Shown here: positions 54,951-63,517 of the stretch, piece after piece
Layout of the letters: each line of letters begins with the position of its first letter
Numbering within the stretch: the first letter of the stretch is position 1
The notes under the pieces: model-generated
What the model saw: only the letters and a program-made list of their open reading frames with translations
Databases searched by the model: none
What the model was told of the DNA's origin: nothing
Assembly: GCA_020634755.1 (NCBI GenBank)
Contig: JACKBC010000001.1
Location: 558,001-622,000 of the forward strand
Length of the DNA: 64,000 nt
Reading direction: 5' to 3'
DNA from: Caldilineaceae bacterium
GTDB taxonomy: Bacteria; Chloroflexota; Anaerolineae; Caldilineales; Caldilineaceae
Program-made: the position numbers and the translations under genes

Positions 54951-55289
54951 ATGAAATATCCGACTACCCCTGACGGGCGCTATTTTGTGGCGAAAGAGAC
55001 ACTGTGGCGCTGCACAAATCCAGCACTATTACAAGAAGGAAAAGCCCAGTGGATCCGGATGTTGATGAAAGCACGCGCAGACGTCCGCATGGCCAAAAAG
55101 TGTCACAATGAAGAACATCTGCGCGCGGCGCGCACGCGCGTCCATGCCGCCAAAGTTGCGTTGGGCGAACGGGGGCCAGTCTGGTGGACAGATGGTGCGC
55201 CCGACTATAACAGACACAAAGTGTGGAATACGCCCTATGGGGTTTGGTATGAGAAATTAACGCAGGAGCAGAATAGAAACGAATTATGA
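54951..55289 (+). CDS. Small conserved hypothetical protein coupled to threonine synthase
   Basis: The 112-residue protein starts at the ATG at 54951 (MKYPTTPDGRYFVAKETLWR); an upstream in-frame ATG would add unlikely residues. It contains the widely shared end VALGERGPVWWTDGAPDYNR, which I recognise as typical of a conserved family of unknown function in diverse bacteria. The middle is a basic helical stretch (AQWIRMLMKARADVRMAKKC). No membrane segment is present. Its stop codon overlaps the start of thrC in ATGA, so translation of the two is probably coupled. No ribosome-binding site is evident for its own start. Confidence 0.75.
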   Translation: MKYPTTPDGRYFVAKETLWRCTNPALLQEGKAQWIRMLMKARADVRMAKKCHNEEHLRAARTRVHAAKVALGERGPVWWTDGAPDYNRHKVWNTPYGVWYEKLTQEQNRNEL

Positions 55290-56461
55290 CCACAAAATCT
55301 ACATTAACTCATCTCGAATGCGGCATGTGCGGCAAAGCTTATGACGCCAACCAACTGATTAATATGTGCCCAGATTGTAACCGACCACTTTTGGCTCGTT
55401 ATGATCTGCAAAAGGCCGCTTTGACACTGACCGCCGACGCATTACGCCAGCGCTCGCCCACGCTTTGGCGATACGAAGAAGTGCTGCCGGTACAGGATCG
55501 CACCAAGATGCTCAGCTTGGGGGAAGGCTGGACGCCACTTGCGCGCGCTCCCCGATTGGGCGCGGCCATTGGTTGTGCCAACACTTGGATCAAAGATGAA
55601 TCGCTCAATCCCACCGGCAGCTTTAAAGCGCGTGGGCTGGCGCTGGCCGTGAGCCGCGCCTATGAGTTGGGCGCTACGGAAATATCGATTCCCAGCGCGG
55701 GCAACGCGGCCGGCGCCATGAGTGCATATGCCGCCGCCGCCGGACTGGGGGCGCATGTATTTATGCCCAAAGACGTGCCCGCCACCTTCCAGGTCGAGTG
55801 CAAAGAATTAGGCGCCAATGTGACATTGGTAGATGGGCTCATTAATGACTGCGGCGCCAAGGCGGCAGAGGGCGTTAAAAAGTACGGCTGGTTCGACGTG
55901 AGCACGCTCAAAGAGCCGTACCGATTAGAGGGCAAAAAGACCATGGGCTATGAGCTGGCCGAACAGCTCAACTGGACGCTGCCCGATGTGATCATCTACC
56001 CCACTGGTGGGGGGACGGGGCTGGTGGGCATGTGGAAAGCCTTTGACGAAATGGAGCAGATGGGGCTCATCGGTTCTGCGCGGCCACGCATGGTCACGGT
56101 GCAGAGCACGGGCTGTGCGCCCATTGTGCGCGCCTTTGATGAGGGCGCGCAACATGCGGAGCTGTGGCAGGGCGCCAAAACCGTGGCCGATGGGTTGCGC
56201 GTGCCCGTGGCCGTGGGCGACTTCCTCATGCTGGAGGCGCTGCGCAAAAGTGGTGGTACCGCCGTGGCCGTCACGGATGAAGAGCTGTTGGAATGCACCG
56301 GCGCCGTTGGCAAATATACGGGCATTTTCCCCGCGCCGGAAGGGGGCGCCTGCCTGGCCGCGCAGATTCGCTTGTTAGAAAGTGGTTGGATTCAGCCTGA
56401 TGAGCAGGTTGTGCTGTTTAATACCGGCACGGGCCTAAAATATGCTCATCTCTGGGCGTAG
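55286..56461 (+). CDS. thrC: Threonine synthase
   Basis: The 391-residue PLP enzyme converts O-phosphohomoserine to threonine. The pyridoxal Lys is Lys114 in NPTGSFKARG, and the phosphate-binding loop is IPTGGGTGLVGMWKA. An N-terminal four-Cys zinc-ribbon segment (Cys12, 15, 28, 31) is seen in a subset of threonine synthases. It starts with an ATGA overlap after the small hypothetical gene. No other threonine-pathway gene is present in the window. After the stop, 570 bp hold no recognised gene apart from repeats. Cysteate synthase is a related alternative, but length and motifs favour ThrC. Confidence 0.9.
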   Translation: MTTKSTLTHLECGMCGKAYDANQLINMCPDCNRPLLARYDLQKAALTLTADALRQRSPTLWRYEEVLPVQDRTKMLSLGEGWTPLARAPRLGAAIGCANTWIKDESLNPTGSFKARGLALAVSRAYELGATEISIPSAGNAAGAMSAYAAAAGLGAHVFMPKDVPATFQVECKELGANVTLVDGLINDCGAKAAEGVKKYGWFDVSTLKEPYRLEGKKTMGYELAEQLNWTLPDVIIYPTGGGTGLVGMWKAFDEMEQMGLIGSARPRMVTVQSTGCAPIVRAFDEGAQHAELWQGAKTVADGLRVPVAVGDFLMLEALRKSGGTAVAVTDEELLECTGAVGKYTGIFPAPEGGACLAAQIRLLESGWIQPDEQVVLFNTGTGLKYAHLWA

Positions 56462-56648
56462 AATATAGACGACTTGCGCAGCGCCTGTGATGGGATACCC
56501 ACCATGTAGATTTTTGCGCCTAAACCTGATTGCTTTGTGCTGACTCTCCTCGAGTTCTTGTCCTGAAATGTTGCTTTTTTGAGGGTGCGTTTGACATCAT
56601 TATGGACAGCATATATAATATATTTCTTCCCTTTTGTTTCTTGAACAT
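56462..56648. other. Intergenic stretch before repeat D3
   Basis: No gene or strong structure was recognised between the thrC stop and repeat D3. Beyond D3, a short D-like sequence GGACTTATGCAAGCCC sits near 56749, and no gene is seen up to 57031. Confidence 0.5.
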
Positions 56649-56728
56649 GACTTACGCAGCGTCTGTGGATTGCCAAGAGTGAATCCGTCGGTATTCGATA
56701 CAATTTTAGTCGAGGCCTGCGTAAGCCC
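56649..56728. repeat. Family D repeat, copy D3
   Basis: It begins GACTTACGCAGCGTCTGTGG and ends GGCCTGCGTAAGCCC; termini are inverted over about 9 bp. Interior GATTGCCAAGAGTGAA resembles D2. Confidence 0.65.
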
Positions 56729-57031
56729 TGTTGAAATGTGATGTATAGGACTTATGCAAGCCCTGGGGAAAAGAAGCTTTGTCACAGAAGCTGTTCCTCT
56801 CCTGCCAGTCACAGGCAGTGCCTAAGTCAAAATGTGGGAATCCGAAGAACCCCATAACCTGCAACGGCTATGTGCTTTCTCTGGAGGCGCGGCAGTTAAG
56901 CTGTTTATATGAATTAGCGTACCCCATTTTCTTTTTTGCTCATCTTTTGAACGTGCAAGATGCTTCCCGACTAGACTATTTGCACCATTTTGGATGAGCC
57001 AATCTACTTTTATCGACTAGGAGACAACCTA

Positions 57032-58417
57032 ATGGCAAATTTACCAAATAATGGCATGAGCCGGCGCGATTTCTTGCGCACCACGTCCATGATGCTCGCC
57101 GGCGGCCTCATCGCCGCTTGCACACCCAGTTCCGCTCCAGCCGCTGGCGGTGGCAGTTCAGCCGCTCCAGCCGCAGAAGGCGGTACCATCCAATATTGGT
57201 TTGGCTGGGGCGGCAACTATGCCGGCGTCGCTTGGGACACGCTCAAAGAGACAGAGACGCTGAAAGGCATTCTGGGCGACGTTACGCTGGAGACAAAGGG
57301 CAGCTCTGGGGGCGAACCTCTACTGACCGCCGTTGCGGCCGGTACGCCGCCCGAAGGCGCCTCCAACACGCAGTATTTAGACTACATGGCGCGCGGCGTC
57401 CTCGTCCCGGTTGGGGATTGGGTTGACTCCAGCGACACTGTGAAGCAAGAGGCGTATCTGGAAGGAACCTGGAAAGACGCATTCGATCGCGAGGGCGTCA
57501 TGTATGGCGTGCCGGCCAACGAAGGCTATCTGCGCTATGGCCTTGTGTACAATGCCGAAATGGTCGGCGAAGCCGGTCTGGACCCGGATACTCCACCAGA
57601 GACATGGGAGGAATGTCTGGCCTGGCACGAAGCCATTACCAAATTTGACGATGCCGGGAATTTGATCCAGGTCGGTATGGATCCCTTTGACGCCATGGGT
57701 GGTCAGCTGGCCATTCAAGATGGTTTCTACCCCGCGGTTTCCTGGAACTTCTCCTGGTTTGACTCTGATGCCGGCACCTTCAACGTCGATAATGAAATGA
57801 TGGTCCAAGCGTTTAACACAATGGGCGAATTTTACAAGATTGTCGGCCCTGATAATATGGCCGGTATGCGTCAAGTTGAAGGCAATGGCATGTGGGGCGG
57901 TTCATACAACAACCGCGTGCAGGCCATGATGATCGATGGCTACTGGCGCCCGGGCGGCACCTACATTTCGCAGCCTGAAGTTGGCGAAAACACGCGCATT
58001 ACGTGGGCTCCGGTTCCGACCGACCGCAAAGGAGTCAAAGTGCAGGGGTATGGCGGCCATTATGTGATTTTCTTTAAGGATGCGCCCAATACCGAAAAGA
58101 TGTTCCAGGTTTCAGAATTTCTCAACTCGAATGAAGCTTGTGATATCATCTTTAGCAATTCCGGTTTCTTGCCTGGCTTGTTGGGTTATCTATCCACCGT
58201 TGATGAAAACATCTATCCGGGCTTGAAGTTCTACTTTGATTCACAGGATACGGCGGACGAATGGTCCTCGCCGGCGCGCTGCCCAATGACTGACTTCTCG
58301 CGCACGCAGTGGAACGAACTGCGCGAAAGCGTCTATCGCGACGAAATGACGGCGGAAGCAGCGGCCACCGAATTCCAAAGTCGACTGGAGTCCGAGTGGG
58401 AAGCGCTGGGCATCTAG
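57032..58417 (+). CDS. Sugar ABC transporter substrate-binding protein (Tat lipoprotein)
   Basis: The ATG at 57032 has AGGAG upstream; the in-frame ATG at 56990 does not. The 461-residue precursor has a twin-arginine motif SRRDFLRTTS and a lipobox LIAAC (Cys30), so it is exported folded by Tat and lipidated. A Ser/Ala/Gly linker leads to a family 1 solute-binding fold (GTIQYWFGWGGNYAGVAWDT, then NAEMVGEAGLDPDTPPETWE and GSYNNRVQAMMIDGYWRPGG). It should bind a sugar or sugar derivative. Repeat C3 and a strong hairpin separate it from two permease genes, with which it forms an importer. No ATPase gene is in the window. Confidence 0.9.
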   Translation: MANLPNNGMSRRDFLRTTSMMLAGGLIAACTPSSAPAAGGGSSAAPAAEGGTIQYWFGWGGNYAGVAWDTLKETETLKGILGDVTLETKGSSGGEPLLTAVAAGTPPEGASNTQYLDYMARGVLVPVGDWVDSSDTVKQEAYLEGTWKDAFDREGVMYGVPANEGYLRYGLVYNAEMVGEAGLDPDTPPETWEECLAWHEAITKFDDAGNLIQVGMDPFDAMGGQLAIQDGFYPAVSWNFSWFDSDAGTFNVDNEMMVQAFNTMGEFYKIVGPDNMAGMRQVEGNGMWGGSYNNRVQAMMIDGYWRPGGTYISQPEVGENTRITWAPVPTDRKGVKVQGYGGHYVIFFKDAPNTEKMFQVSEFLNSNEACDIIFSNSGFLPGLLGYLSTVDENIYPGLKFYFDSQDTADEWSSPARCPMTDFSRTQWNELRESVYRDEMTAEAAATEFQSRLESEWEALGI

Positions 58418-58514
58418 CTCACTCGATCCATTGATGAGAACTGGCGCAAGCCGGGCGTAAAAATCGCCCGAGCAGACATGCAGCGTTCTCTGGGCAATCC
58501 ACGAGAATTGGGTA

Positions 58515-58602
58515 ACTCACGTTACGCAGCGACAGCCAGTCTGCTAGAGCGAAACAGGAATGTCGGCGAGCTGACTTTCCTCTAGGCTTGCGTAATATAA
58601 GT
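58515..58602. repeat. Family C repeat, copy C3
   Basis: It starts ACTCACGTTACGCAGCGACA and ends GGCTTGCGTAATATAAGT. It is 88 bp long, like C1, and sits inside the sugar transporter operon. Confidence 0.8.
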
Positions 58603-58642
58603 AATATAAGTTGTGTAAGTCGTGTTGAGGTTGTGTTGGATA

Positions 58643-58679
58643 ATCGTCATCCTGGGGAATCGCTCCCCAGGATGACGAT
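58643..58679. promoter_or_regulatory. Strong hairpin between binding-protein and permease genes
   Basis: ATCGTCATCCTGGGGA (58643-58658) pairs perfectly with 58664-58679 around a 5-nt loop, with no T-tract. Hairpins in this position often protect the binding-protein message and lower permease expression, as at malE-malF; that role is inferred. Confidence 0.65.
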
Positions 58680-58706
58680 CCGTTGTGGTGACCGATAAAA
58701 GGATGG

Positions 58707-59624
58707 ATGATGGCTGCACTTACCCAAAAAAGACGCGGTTTTACCAGCGCCCAGTGGCGAGATCTTCGAACCGGTCTGTTCTTTATATCTCCCTGGCTAC
58801 TTGGGTTTTTCTTATGGACTTTTTACCCCCTCTTTTCTTCCCTCTATTATAGTTTCCACCGCTACGATCTATTGCGGCCAGCTGTCTGGGTTGGCTTAAA
58901 GAACTACGTTGAGATATTTACCAAAGATCCGACTTTTTGGCAGGTGGCGTACAATACGGTTTACTTTGTGGGGTTTGGCATACCGCTGGGCGTCATCGGC
59001 GCCTTTTTGATGGCTACGTTGCTCAATACAGAAATAAAGGGGCGCTCGGTCTTTCGCACCATTTTCTTTTTCCCGGCCATTGTGCCGGCCATTGTCACCG
59101 CTATGGTCTGGCAATATTTGCTCAACGTCCAATACGGCGCCATAAATGCGTTTTTGCAGGGGGCTGGTCTGCCAGTCATCCCCTTTATTGCCAATCCGGG
59201 TTTGGCAAAGCCATCGCTGATTTTGATTCACATGTGGGCCCAAGGCAACGCCATGGTCATCTTTCTAGCCACGCTGCAAGACGTGCCGCGGTCGCTTTAT
59301 GAAGCCGCCACAGTAGATGGCGCCAATGCCTGGCACAAATTCCGCAACATTACGATTCCCATGTGTACGCCGGTCATACTATTCAACCTGGTTATCGGTT
59401 TTATCTATGGCTTTCAGAACTTTACCCTGCCCTGGTTATTGACCGGTGGTGGCCCCAACAATGCCACTGAATTCTATTCGCTATTTCTATATCGCAATGC
59501 CTTTATCTTTTTCCGCATGGGGAAGGCTTCTGCACTGGCGTGGATTCTGTTTATTGTCATTGTGCTTTTTACAATTCTACTATTCCGCTCATCGAGGCGC
59601 TGGGTATACTACGGCGGTGAATAA
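58707..59624 (+). CDS. Sugar ABC transporter permease (MalF/UgpA-type)
   Basis: The 305-residue membrane protein has about six helices, starting FFISPWLLGFFLWTFYPLFS, and the cytosolic ATPase-contact loop EAATVDGANAWHKFRNI typical of binding-protein-dependent permeases. It is shorter than enteric MalF and lacks the large periplasmic loop, like UgpA. AAAGGATGG precedes the tandem ATG codons at 58707 and 58710. The 3' end shows a tandem 12-bp duplication (GGCGGTGAATAA at 59613-59624 and 59625-59636) that repeats the stop codon just before repeat B5. It is a partner of the permease at 59765. Confidence 0.9.
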   Translation: MMAALTQKRRGFTSAQWRDLRTGLFFISPWLLGFFLWTFYPLFSSLYYSFHRYDLLRPAVWVGLKNYVEIFTKDPTFWQVAYNTVYFVGFGIPLGVIGAFLMATLLNTEIKGRSVFRTIFFFPAIVPAIVTAMVWQYLLNVQYGAINAFLQGAGLPVIPFIANPGLAKPSLILIHMWAQGNAMVIFLATLQDVPRSLYEAATVDGANAWHKFRNITIPMCTPVILFNLVIGFIYGFQNFTLPWLLTGGGPNNATEFYSLFLYRNAFIFFRMGKASALAWILFIVIVLFTILLFRSSRRWVYYGGE

Positions 59625-59638
59625 GGCGGTGAATAAGT

Positions 59639-59733
59639 AGTGTCAGTAGATCGCAACGGCAAGACAGCGGGCCGGATTCCCCAATCGAGACCGACGCCTG
59701 AATTGCCAACACCGTTGTGGTGCACTGAGTGTT
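59639..59733. repeat. Family B repeat, copy B5, between two permease genes
   Basis: This 95-bp copy is in reverse orientation, with GTGTCAGTAGATCGCAACGG at the left and GTGCACTGAGTGTT at the right. It occupies the whole gap between the permease genes except for a 12-bp duplicated stop region on one side and the next ribosome-binding site on the other. Confidence 0.78.
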
Positions 59734-59764
59734 GAGTTTGTGATAGAAATAAAGGAGTGTATCT

Positions 59765-60685
59765 GTGGCAATTCGCGCATCCGCACCTACCCAGCTGGGA
59801 AATGCTGGCCAAGAGCGAGCAGTATCTAGACAAAACACGCTTGCTCACTGGGGAATTCAATTTGTAAAATATTTGGTCCTCATTTTTTTATCCGTGTCAT
59901 TCATCTTGCCCTTCTTTTGGATGGTGACATCCGCGGTTAAAAATGATGCCCAAGTGTTTACCATTCCGCCCGTGTGGATTCCCATCCCCGCACATTGGGA
60001 AAACTATTGGAATGCCTGGAATACGTACAACTTCAACGGTTATCTTTTTAATACCGTTTTCCTTTATGCAATACCGCTGACCATTGGCGTGACCATTGCG
60101 TCCGCCTTTGTGGCCTATGGCTTTGCGCGCGTGCGCTGGCCTGGACGTGACCTGTTTTTCTTTGCTTGTGTGGCCACCATGATGATTCCCTACCAGGTCA
60201 CAATGGTGCCGCTCTTTATTACCTTCAAAAATCTGGGCTGGATCAACTCCTATCTGCCGCTGGTGATTCCCGGCTTCTTTGGCAGCCCCTACTTTATTTT
60301 TATGTTGCGCCAATTTTACATGACGCTGCCGCAGGAGCTATCGGACGCGGCGCGCATTGATGGCGCCAGCGAGTTGGGCATCTTCGGGCGCATTATTTTG
60401 CCTTTGGTCAAGCCCGCCCTGATTGTGGTGGCGCTCTTTACATTTATGAATGCCTGGAATGAATATTTGCAGCCGTTGATCTATATCAACCAGGAAGCGC
60501 TATATCCGGTTTCGTTGGGCATCAACAACCTACGCCAAACCATGGCGCAGATTGGCTCGCAGAAACTGGCCTACCCGTATCTAATGTCTGTTAGCACCTT
60601 GGTGACGCTGCCCATTGTAATTGCCTTTTTCTTTACACAGCGCACCTTTATTGAAGGCATCTCCTTGACGGGTTTAAAGGGCTAG
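59765..60685 (+). CDS. Carbohydrate ABC transporter permease (MalG/UgpE-type)
   Basis: The 306-residue permease starts at a GTG with AAAGGAG about 9 bp upstream. It has six predicted membrane helices (first: LVLIFLSVSFILPFFWMVTS) and the EAA-type loop DAARIDGASELGIFGRIIL for the ATPase. It ends with FFFTQRTFIEGISLTGLKG, a conserved terminus of MalG-like proteins. With the permease at 58707 and the Tat lipoprotein at 57032 it forms an importer of type CUT1. The nucleotide-binding subunit is missing and is probably a shared MsmX/MalK-type ATPase. A strong intrinsic terminator follows 31 bp after the stop. Confidence 0.92.
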   Translation: MAIRASAPTQLGNAGQERAVSRQNTLAHWGIQFVKYLVLIFLSVSFILPFFWMVTSAVKNDAQVFTIPPVWIPIPAHWENYWNAWNTYNFNGYLFNTVFLYAIPLTIGVTIASAFVAYGFARVRWPGRDLFFFACVATMMIPYQVTMVPLFITFKNLGWINSYLPLVIPGFFGSPYFIFMLRQFYMTLPQELSDAARIDGASELGIFGRIILPLVKPALIVVALFTFMNAWNEYLQPLIYINQEALYPVSLGINNLRQTMAQIGSQKLAYPYLMSVSTLVTLPIVIAFFFTQRTFIEGISLTGLKG

Positions 60686-60716
60686 CGTTTCCGCCAGCGT
60701 TCTGCTTGCAACCCAC

Positions 60717-60758
60717 GCGGGTGAGTGCAATAATTTGCATTCACCCGCTTTTTGTTTT
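60717..60758 (+). terminator. Intrinsic terminator of the sugar importer operon
   Basis: GCGGGTGAGTGCAA (60717-60730) pairs with TTGCATTCACCCGC (60735-60748) around TAAT, allowing one G-T pair, and runs into TTTTTGTTTT. Confidence 0.93.
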
Positions 60759-60822
60759 AAATAGAGTCAACAGCCTCGTTTTCCGCCAAATGTGCTTACT
60801 ACAGCCGAAAAGGAATCACCCT

Positions 60823-62451
60823 ATGACAAACGCCAGCCCGTACGGCTTTGGTCTCGATAAAACGCCCGCCAATTACGTGCCGCTTTCCCCGCTCACATTT
60901 CTGGAACGCGCCGCCTACGTCTACCCGGATGCGCTCTCGGTTGTACATGGCGAGCAGCGCTACACCTGGGCGCAAACATATGCGCGCTGCCGCCAGCTGG
61001 CCTCCGCCTTGAGCCAGCGCGGCATCGGGCTGGGCGATACGGTGTCAATTATGGGGTTTAACACACCGCAGATGTACGAGGCGCACTTTGGCGTGCCCAT
61101 GACGGGCGCGGTGCTGCACTCGATCAATACGCGGTTGGACGCGACCAATATTGCTTTTATGCTGCAACACGCCGAAACCAAGGTTCTGCTCACAGACACC
61201 GAGGCAGCGCCGGTCATTCAAGAAGCACTGGCCCAGCTGGAAGAGCGGCCGCTGGTTATCGATATTGTGGACCCGCTCAGCGAGGGGGGCCATCGGCTGG
61301 GTGAATTGGCATACGAAGAGTTCTTGGCGCAAGGTGATCCCGATTTTGCGTGGCAGCTACCGGCTGACGAATGGCAGGCCATCAGCCTCAACTACACCTC
61401 CGGCACTACGGGCAACCCCAAGGGCGTGGTCTATCATCACCGCGGTGCGTACCTCAACGCGGTCAGCAACATTTTGGCCTGGGGCATGGGCAAACAGCCG
61501 GTTTATTTATGGACGCTGCCCATGTTTCACTGCAATGGCTGGTGCTTTCCGTGGACGCTGGCCGCGGTGGTGGGCACGAGCGTCTGCCTGCGTCAAGTGC
61601 GGGCGGATAAGATTTACGAGCTGATTGCACAGGAAAAGGTGACGCACTATTGTGGCGCGCCGATTGTGCACAACATGCTTGTGAATGCCCCGGCGGCTGT
61701 ACGCGCCCAGAAGCAACACCCGGTCAAAGGCATGGTGGCTGCTGCGCCGCCGCCTGCGGCTGTGCTGCAAGCCATGGCCGAAAACGATTTCAAGATCACC
61801 CACGTTTATGGGCTGACCGAGACATATGGGCCGGCTGTGCTTTGCGAATGGCACGATGAATGGGACGAACTGCCCATTAGCGAACAGGCCCGCCTGAACG
61901 CCCGCCAAGGCGTGCGCTATCACATGTTAGAGGAGCTGACCGTGGCCGACCCGGAAACGCTGGAGCCCGTACCGGCCGATGGCCAAACGCTGGGGGAAGT
62001 GTTCTTCCGCGGCAACAACGTGATGATGGGCTATTTAAAAAATCCGCAGGCTACCCAAACTGTGTTTCAGGGCGGCTGGTTTCATAGCGGCGACCTGGGC
62101 GTCATGCACCCCGATGGCTATGTAGAGCTGAAAGATCGCTCCAAAGATATTATTATCTCCGGCGGTGAGAACATTTCTACCATCGAGGTGGAGAATGTGC
62201 TCTATCGCCACCCGGCCATTATGGAAGCCGCCGTGGTGGCCAAACCGGATGAAAAGTGGGGCGAGGTTCCCTGCGCTTTTGTAACGCTCAAAGAAGGCGC
62301 AACCATTACTGAGGCCGAATTAATCGCGTTCTGCCGCGATAACATGGCCCATTTTAAAGCGCCCAAGCAGATAGTCTTTGGCGCGCTGCCCAAGACGTCC
62401 ACTGGTAAGGTGCAGAAGTTCATTCTGCGCCAGCAAGCGAAAGAGGAATAG
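60823..62451 (+). CDS. Acyl-CoA synthetase (AMP-forming), medium/long chain type
   Basis: The 542-residue ANL-superfamily enzyme starts at the ATG at 60823 with AAAGGAA upstream; an in-frame ATG at 60706 precedes the terminator and is rejected. Motifs are YTSGTTGNPKGVVYHHRG near residue 189, VYGLTETYGPAV, GGWFHSGDLGVMHPDGYVEL, DRSKDIIISGGENIS and the catalytic Lys in PKTSTGKVQKFIL. The segment LPMFHCNGWCFPW is typical of the AMP-dependent ligases related to acyl-activating enzymes and propionate or medium-chain ligases. A 52-bp palindrome ends the gene. It is more similar in outline to the ligase at 50.5 kb than to acetyl-CoA synthetase. Confidence 0.9.
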   Translation: MTNASPYGFGLDKTPANYVPLSPLTFLERAAYVYPDALSVVHGEQRYTWAQTYARCRQLASALSQRGIGLGDTVSIMGFNTPQMYEAHFGVPMTGAVLHSINTRLDATNIAFMLQHAETKVLLTDTEAAPVIQEALAQLEERPLVIDIVDPLSEGGHRLGELAYEEFLAQGDPDFAWQLPADEWQAISLNYTSGTTGNPKGVVYHHRGAYLNAVSNILAWGMGKQPVYLWTLPMFHCNGWCFPWTLAAVVGTSVCLRQVRADKIYELIAQEKVTHYCGAPIVHNMLVNAPAAVRAQKQHPVKGMVAAAPPPAAVLQAMAENDFKITHVYGLTETYGPAVLCEWHDEWDELPISEQARLNARQGVRYHMLEELTVADPETLEPVPADGQTLGEVFFRGNNVMMGYLKNPQATQTVFQGGWFHSGDLGVMHPDGYVELKDRSKDIIISGGENISTIEVENVLYRHPAIMEAAVVAKPDEKWGEVPCAFVTLKEGATITEAELIAFCRDNMAHFKAPKQIVFGALPKTSTGKVQKFILRQQAKEE

Positions 62452-62463
62452 CCGACTGATTAT

Positions 62464-62515
62464 ACCTATGCAGCCGTAGTCCGAGCTGGCCAGCTCAGAC
62501 TACGGCTGCATAGGT
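62464..62515. terminator. 52-bp palindrome overlapping the end of the HHH gene
   Basis: Two 26-nt arms differ by one base (left arm starts ACCTATGCAGCCGTAGTC). The right arm encodes the last codons (TYAAVV) and stop of the minus-strand HHH gene. It lies between convergent genes and probably terminates or insulates both, although no T-tract is present. Confidence 0.65.
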
Positions 62516-63415
62516 GCGTTCCCGCATGTAATATGCCTGGCATTCGGCTTCGCGGCCACTGACAATGCGGCGTCCTTGCAGCGGACCATGACGCGCCGTC
62601 ACCACGGTCCACTGGCCGTGGCCATTTTGATCGTCGCGATAGATGACCACCCAATCCTGCGTCATGCCAAATTCATGGGCGCGCACTGTGTTGGAATAAA
62701 GCGCCGTGTAATGAGTGGCGCCGCGCTCGGTGTGTAAAATGGGCAGCCAGGCCGCGCCCGTCGAGTTAAAGCACCGCGGTGTAATGCGAGGAAGCTGCCC
62801 CGCCCGCGCTTTGTGGCAATATTCAGCGTCAACATCGAGCAATTCGTCTACGGTTGGTTGATTTGCGGATGCTGTCCCTTTAGGCTGCGGAGCAGCGAAA
62901 GGCCGCCAGTTAAAGCGTCCCGCCAGCGATTCGCGTACGCTGCGTAGAGGCCGCGGCCCACAGCCCGGCAGCGCATCCAATCGATCACCGTAGTTAGCAT
63001 TTTCCCGATCGTATAGTGACTCAATGTCTAGTGGCGTATGGATGTGGTCGGCAAGCGCGGCCCCAATGCCCGGTACGGTGGCTACTATTGGTTCTGGTGT
63101 GGTTTCGCCCTGAAGTTGTTCCAACAGGCCAAAGCGACCGGTGTTGATCATCTGCGCAATCCATTGTGCAATTGATACGCCAATGCCGGGAAGGGCCTGC
63201 AAACCAGCAAGCCCTTCCTGTGCATAAATAGTAGCCGCTGACCGCTGCATAGAGCGCAGATTGGCCGCCGCCACGCAATACGCTCGCACCCGTAAGGGAT
63301 TAGCCTCTTGCGCATCTAGCAACTGGGCCACGCGCTCGAGCGCAGCGGCAATATCGTCGTTTGTAATCAATTGTTGCGTAGTGCTTGGTGCCGACTGGTT
63401 AATGATAATGTTCAT
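62495..63415 (-). CDS. Helix-hairpin-helix DNA-binding protein (PolX-N-terminus-like)
   Basis: The 306-residue protein begins with the alpha-helical HHH region of X-family polymerases (DDIAAALERVAQLLDAQEAN, then NPLRVRAYCVAAANLRSM). It continues with two hairpins, LPGIGVSIAQWI near residue 74 and VPGIGAALADHI near 114, and a third-like LPGCGPRPLRSV. The polymerase palm and PHP nuclease domains of PolX are absent. The C-terminal half instead has a compact beta-rich domain (HTERGATHYTALYSNTVRAH, then DWVVIYRDDQ and QWTVVTARHGPLQGRRIVSG). Nonspecific DNA binding is expected; the C-terminal role is unknown. Repeat B7 fills the gap to the upstream CBS gene. Confidence 0.75.
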   Translation of the reverse strand: MNIIINQSAPSTTQQLITNDDIAAALERVAQLLDAQEANPLRVRAYCVAAANLRSMQRSAATIYAQEGLAGLQALPGIGVSIAQWIAQMINTGRFGLLEQLQGETTPEPIVATVPGIGAALADHIHTPLDIESLYDRENANYGDRLDALPGCGPRPLRSVRESLAGRFNWRPFAAPQPKGTASANQPTVDELLDVDAEYCHKARAGQLPRITPRCFNSTGAAWLPILHTERGATHYTALYSNTVRAHEFGMTQDWVVIYRDDQNGHGQWTVVTARHGPLQGRRIVSGREAECQAYYMRERTYAAVV

Positions 63416-63425
63416 GGTTTGGGTT

Positions 63426-63517
63426 GATTATCAGCAGACTGCAATGGGAAGAAAGAGAGCCGAATTCACAAAGCGCAACCACTGTTTGTATGGTCAACAC
63501 CGTTGTGGCATATTGCC
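63426..63517. repeat. Family B repeat, copy B7
   Basis: This reverse-orientation copy starts GATTATCAGCAGACTGCAA and contains GTCAACACCGTTGTGGCATA near its right end, which is divergent. It spans the entire gap between the CBS gene stop (63517) and the HHH gene start (63415). Confidence 0.65.
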
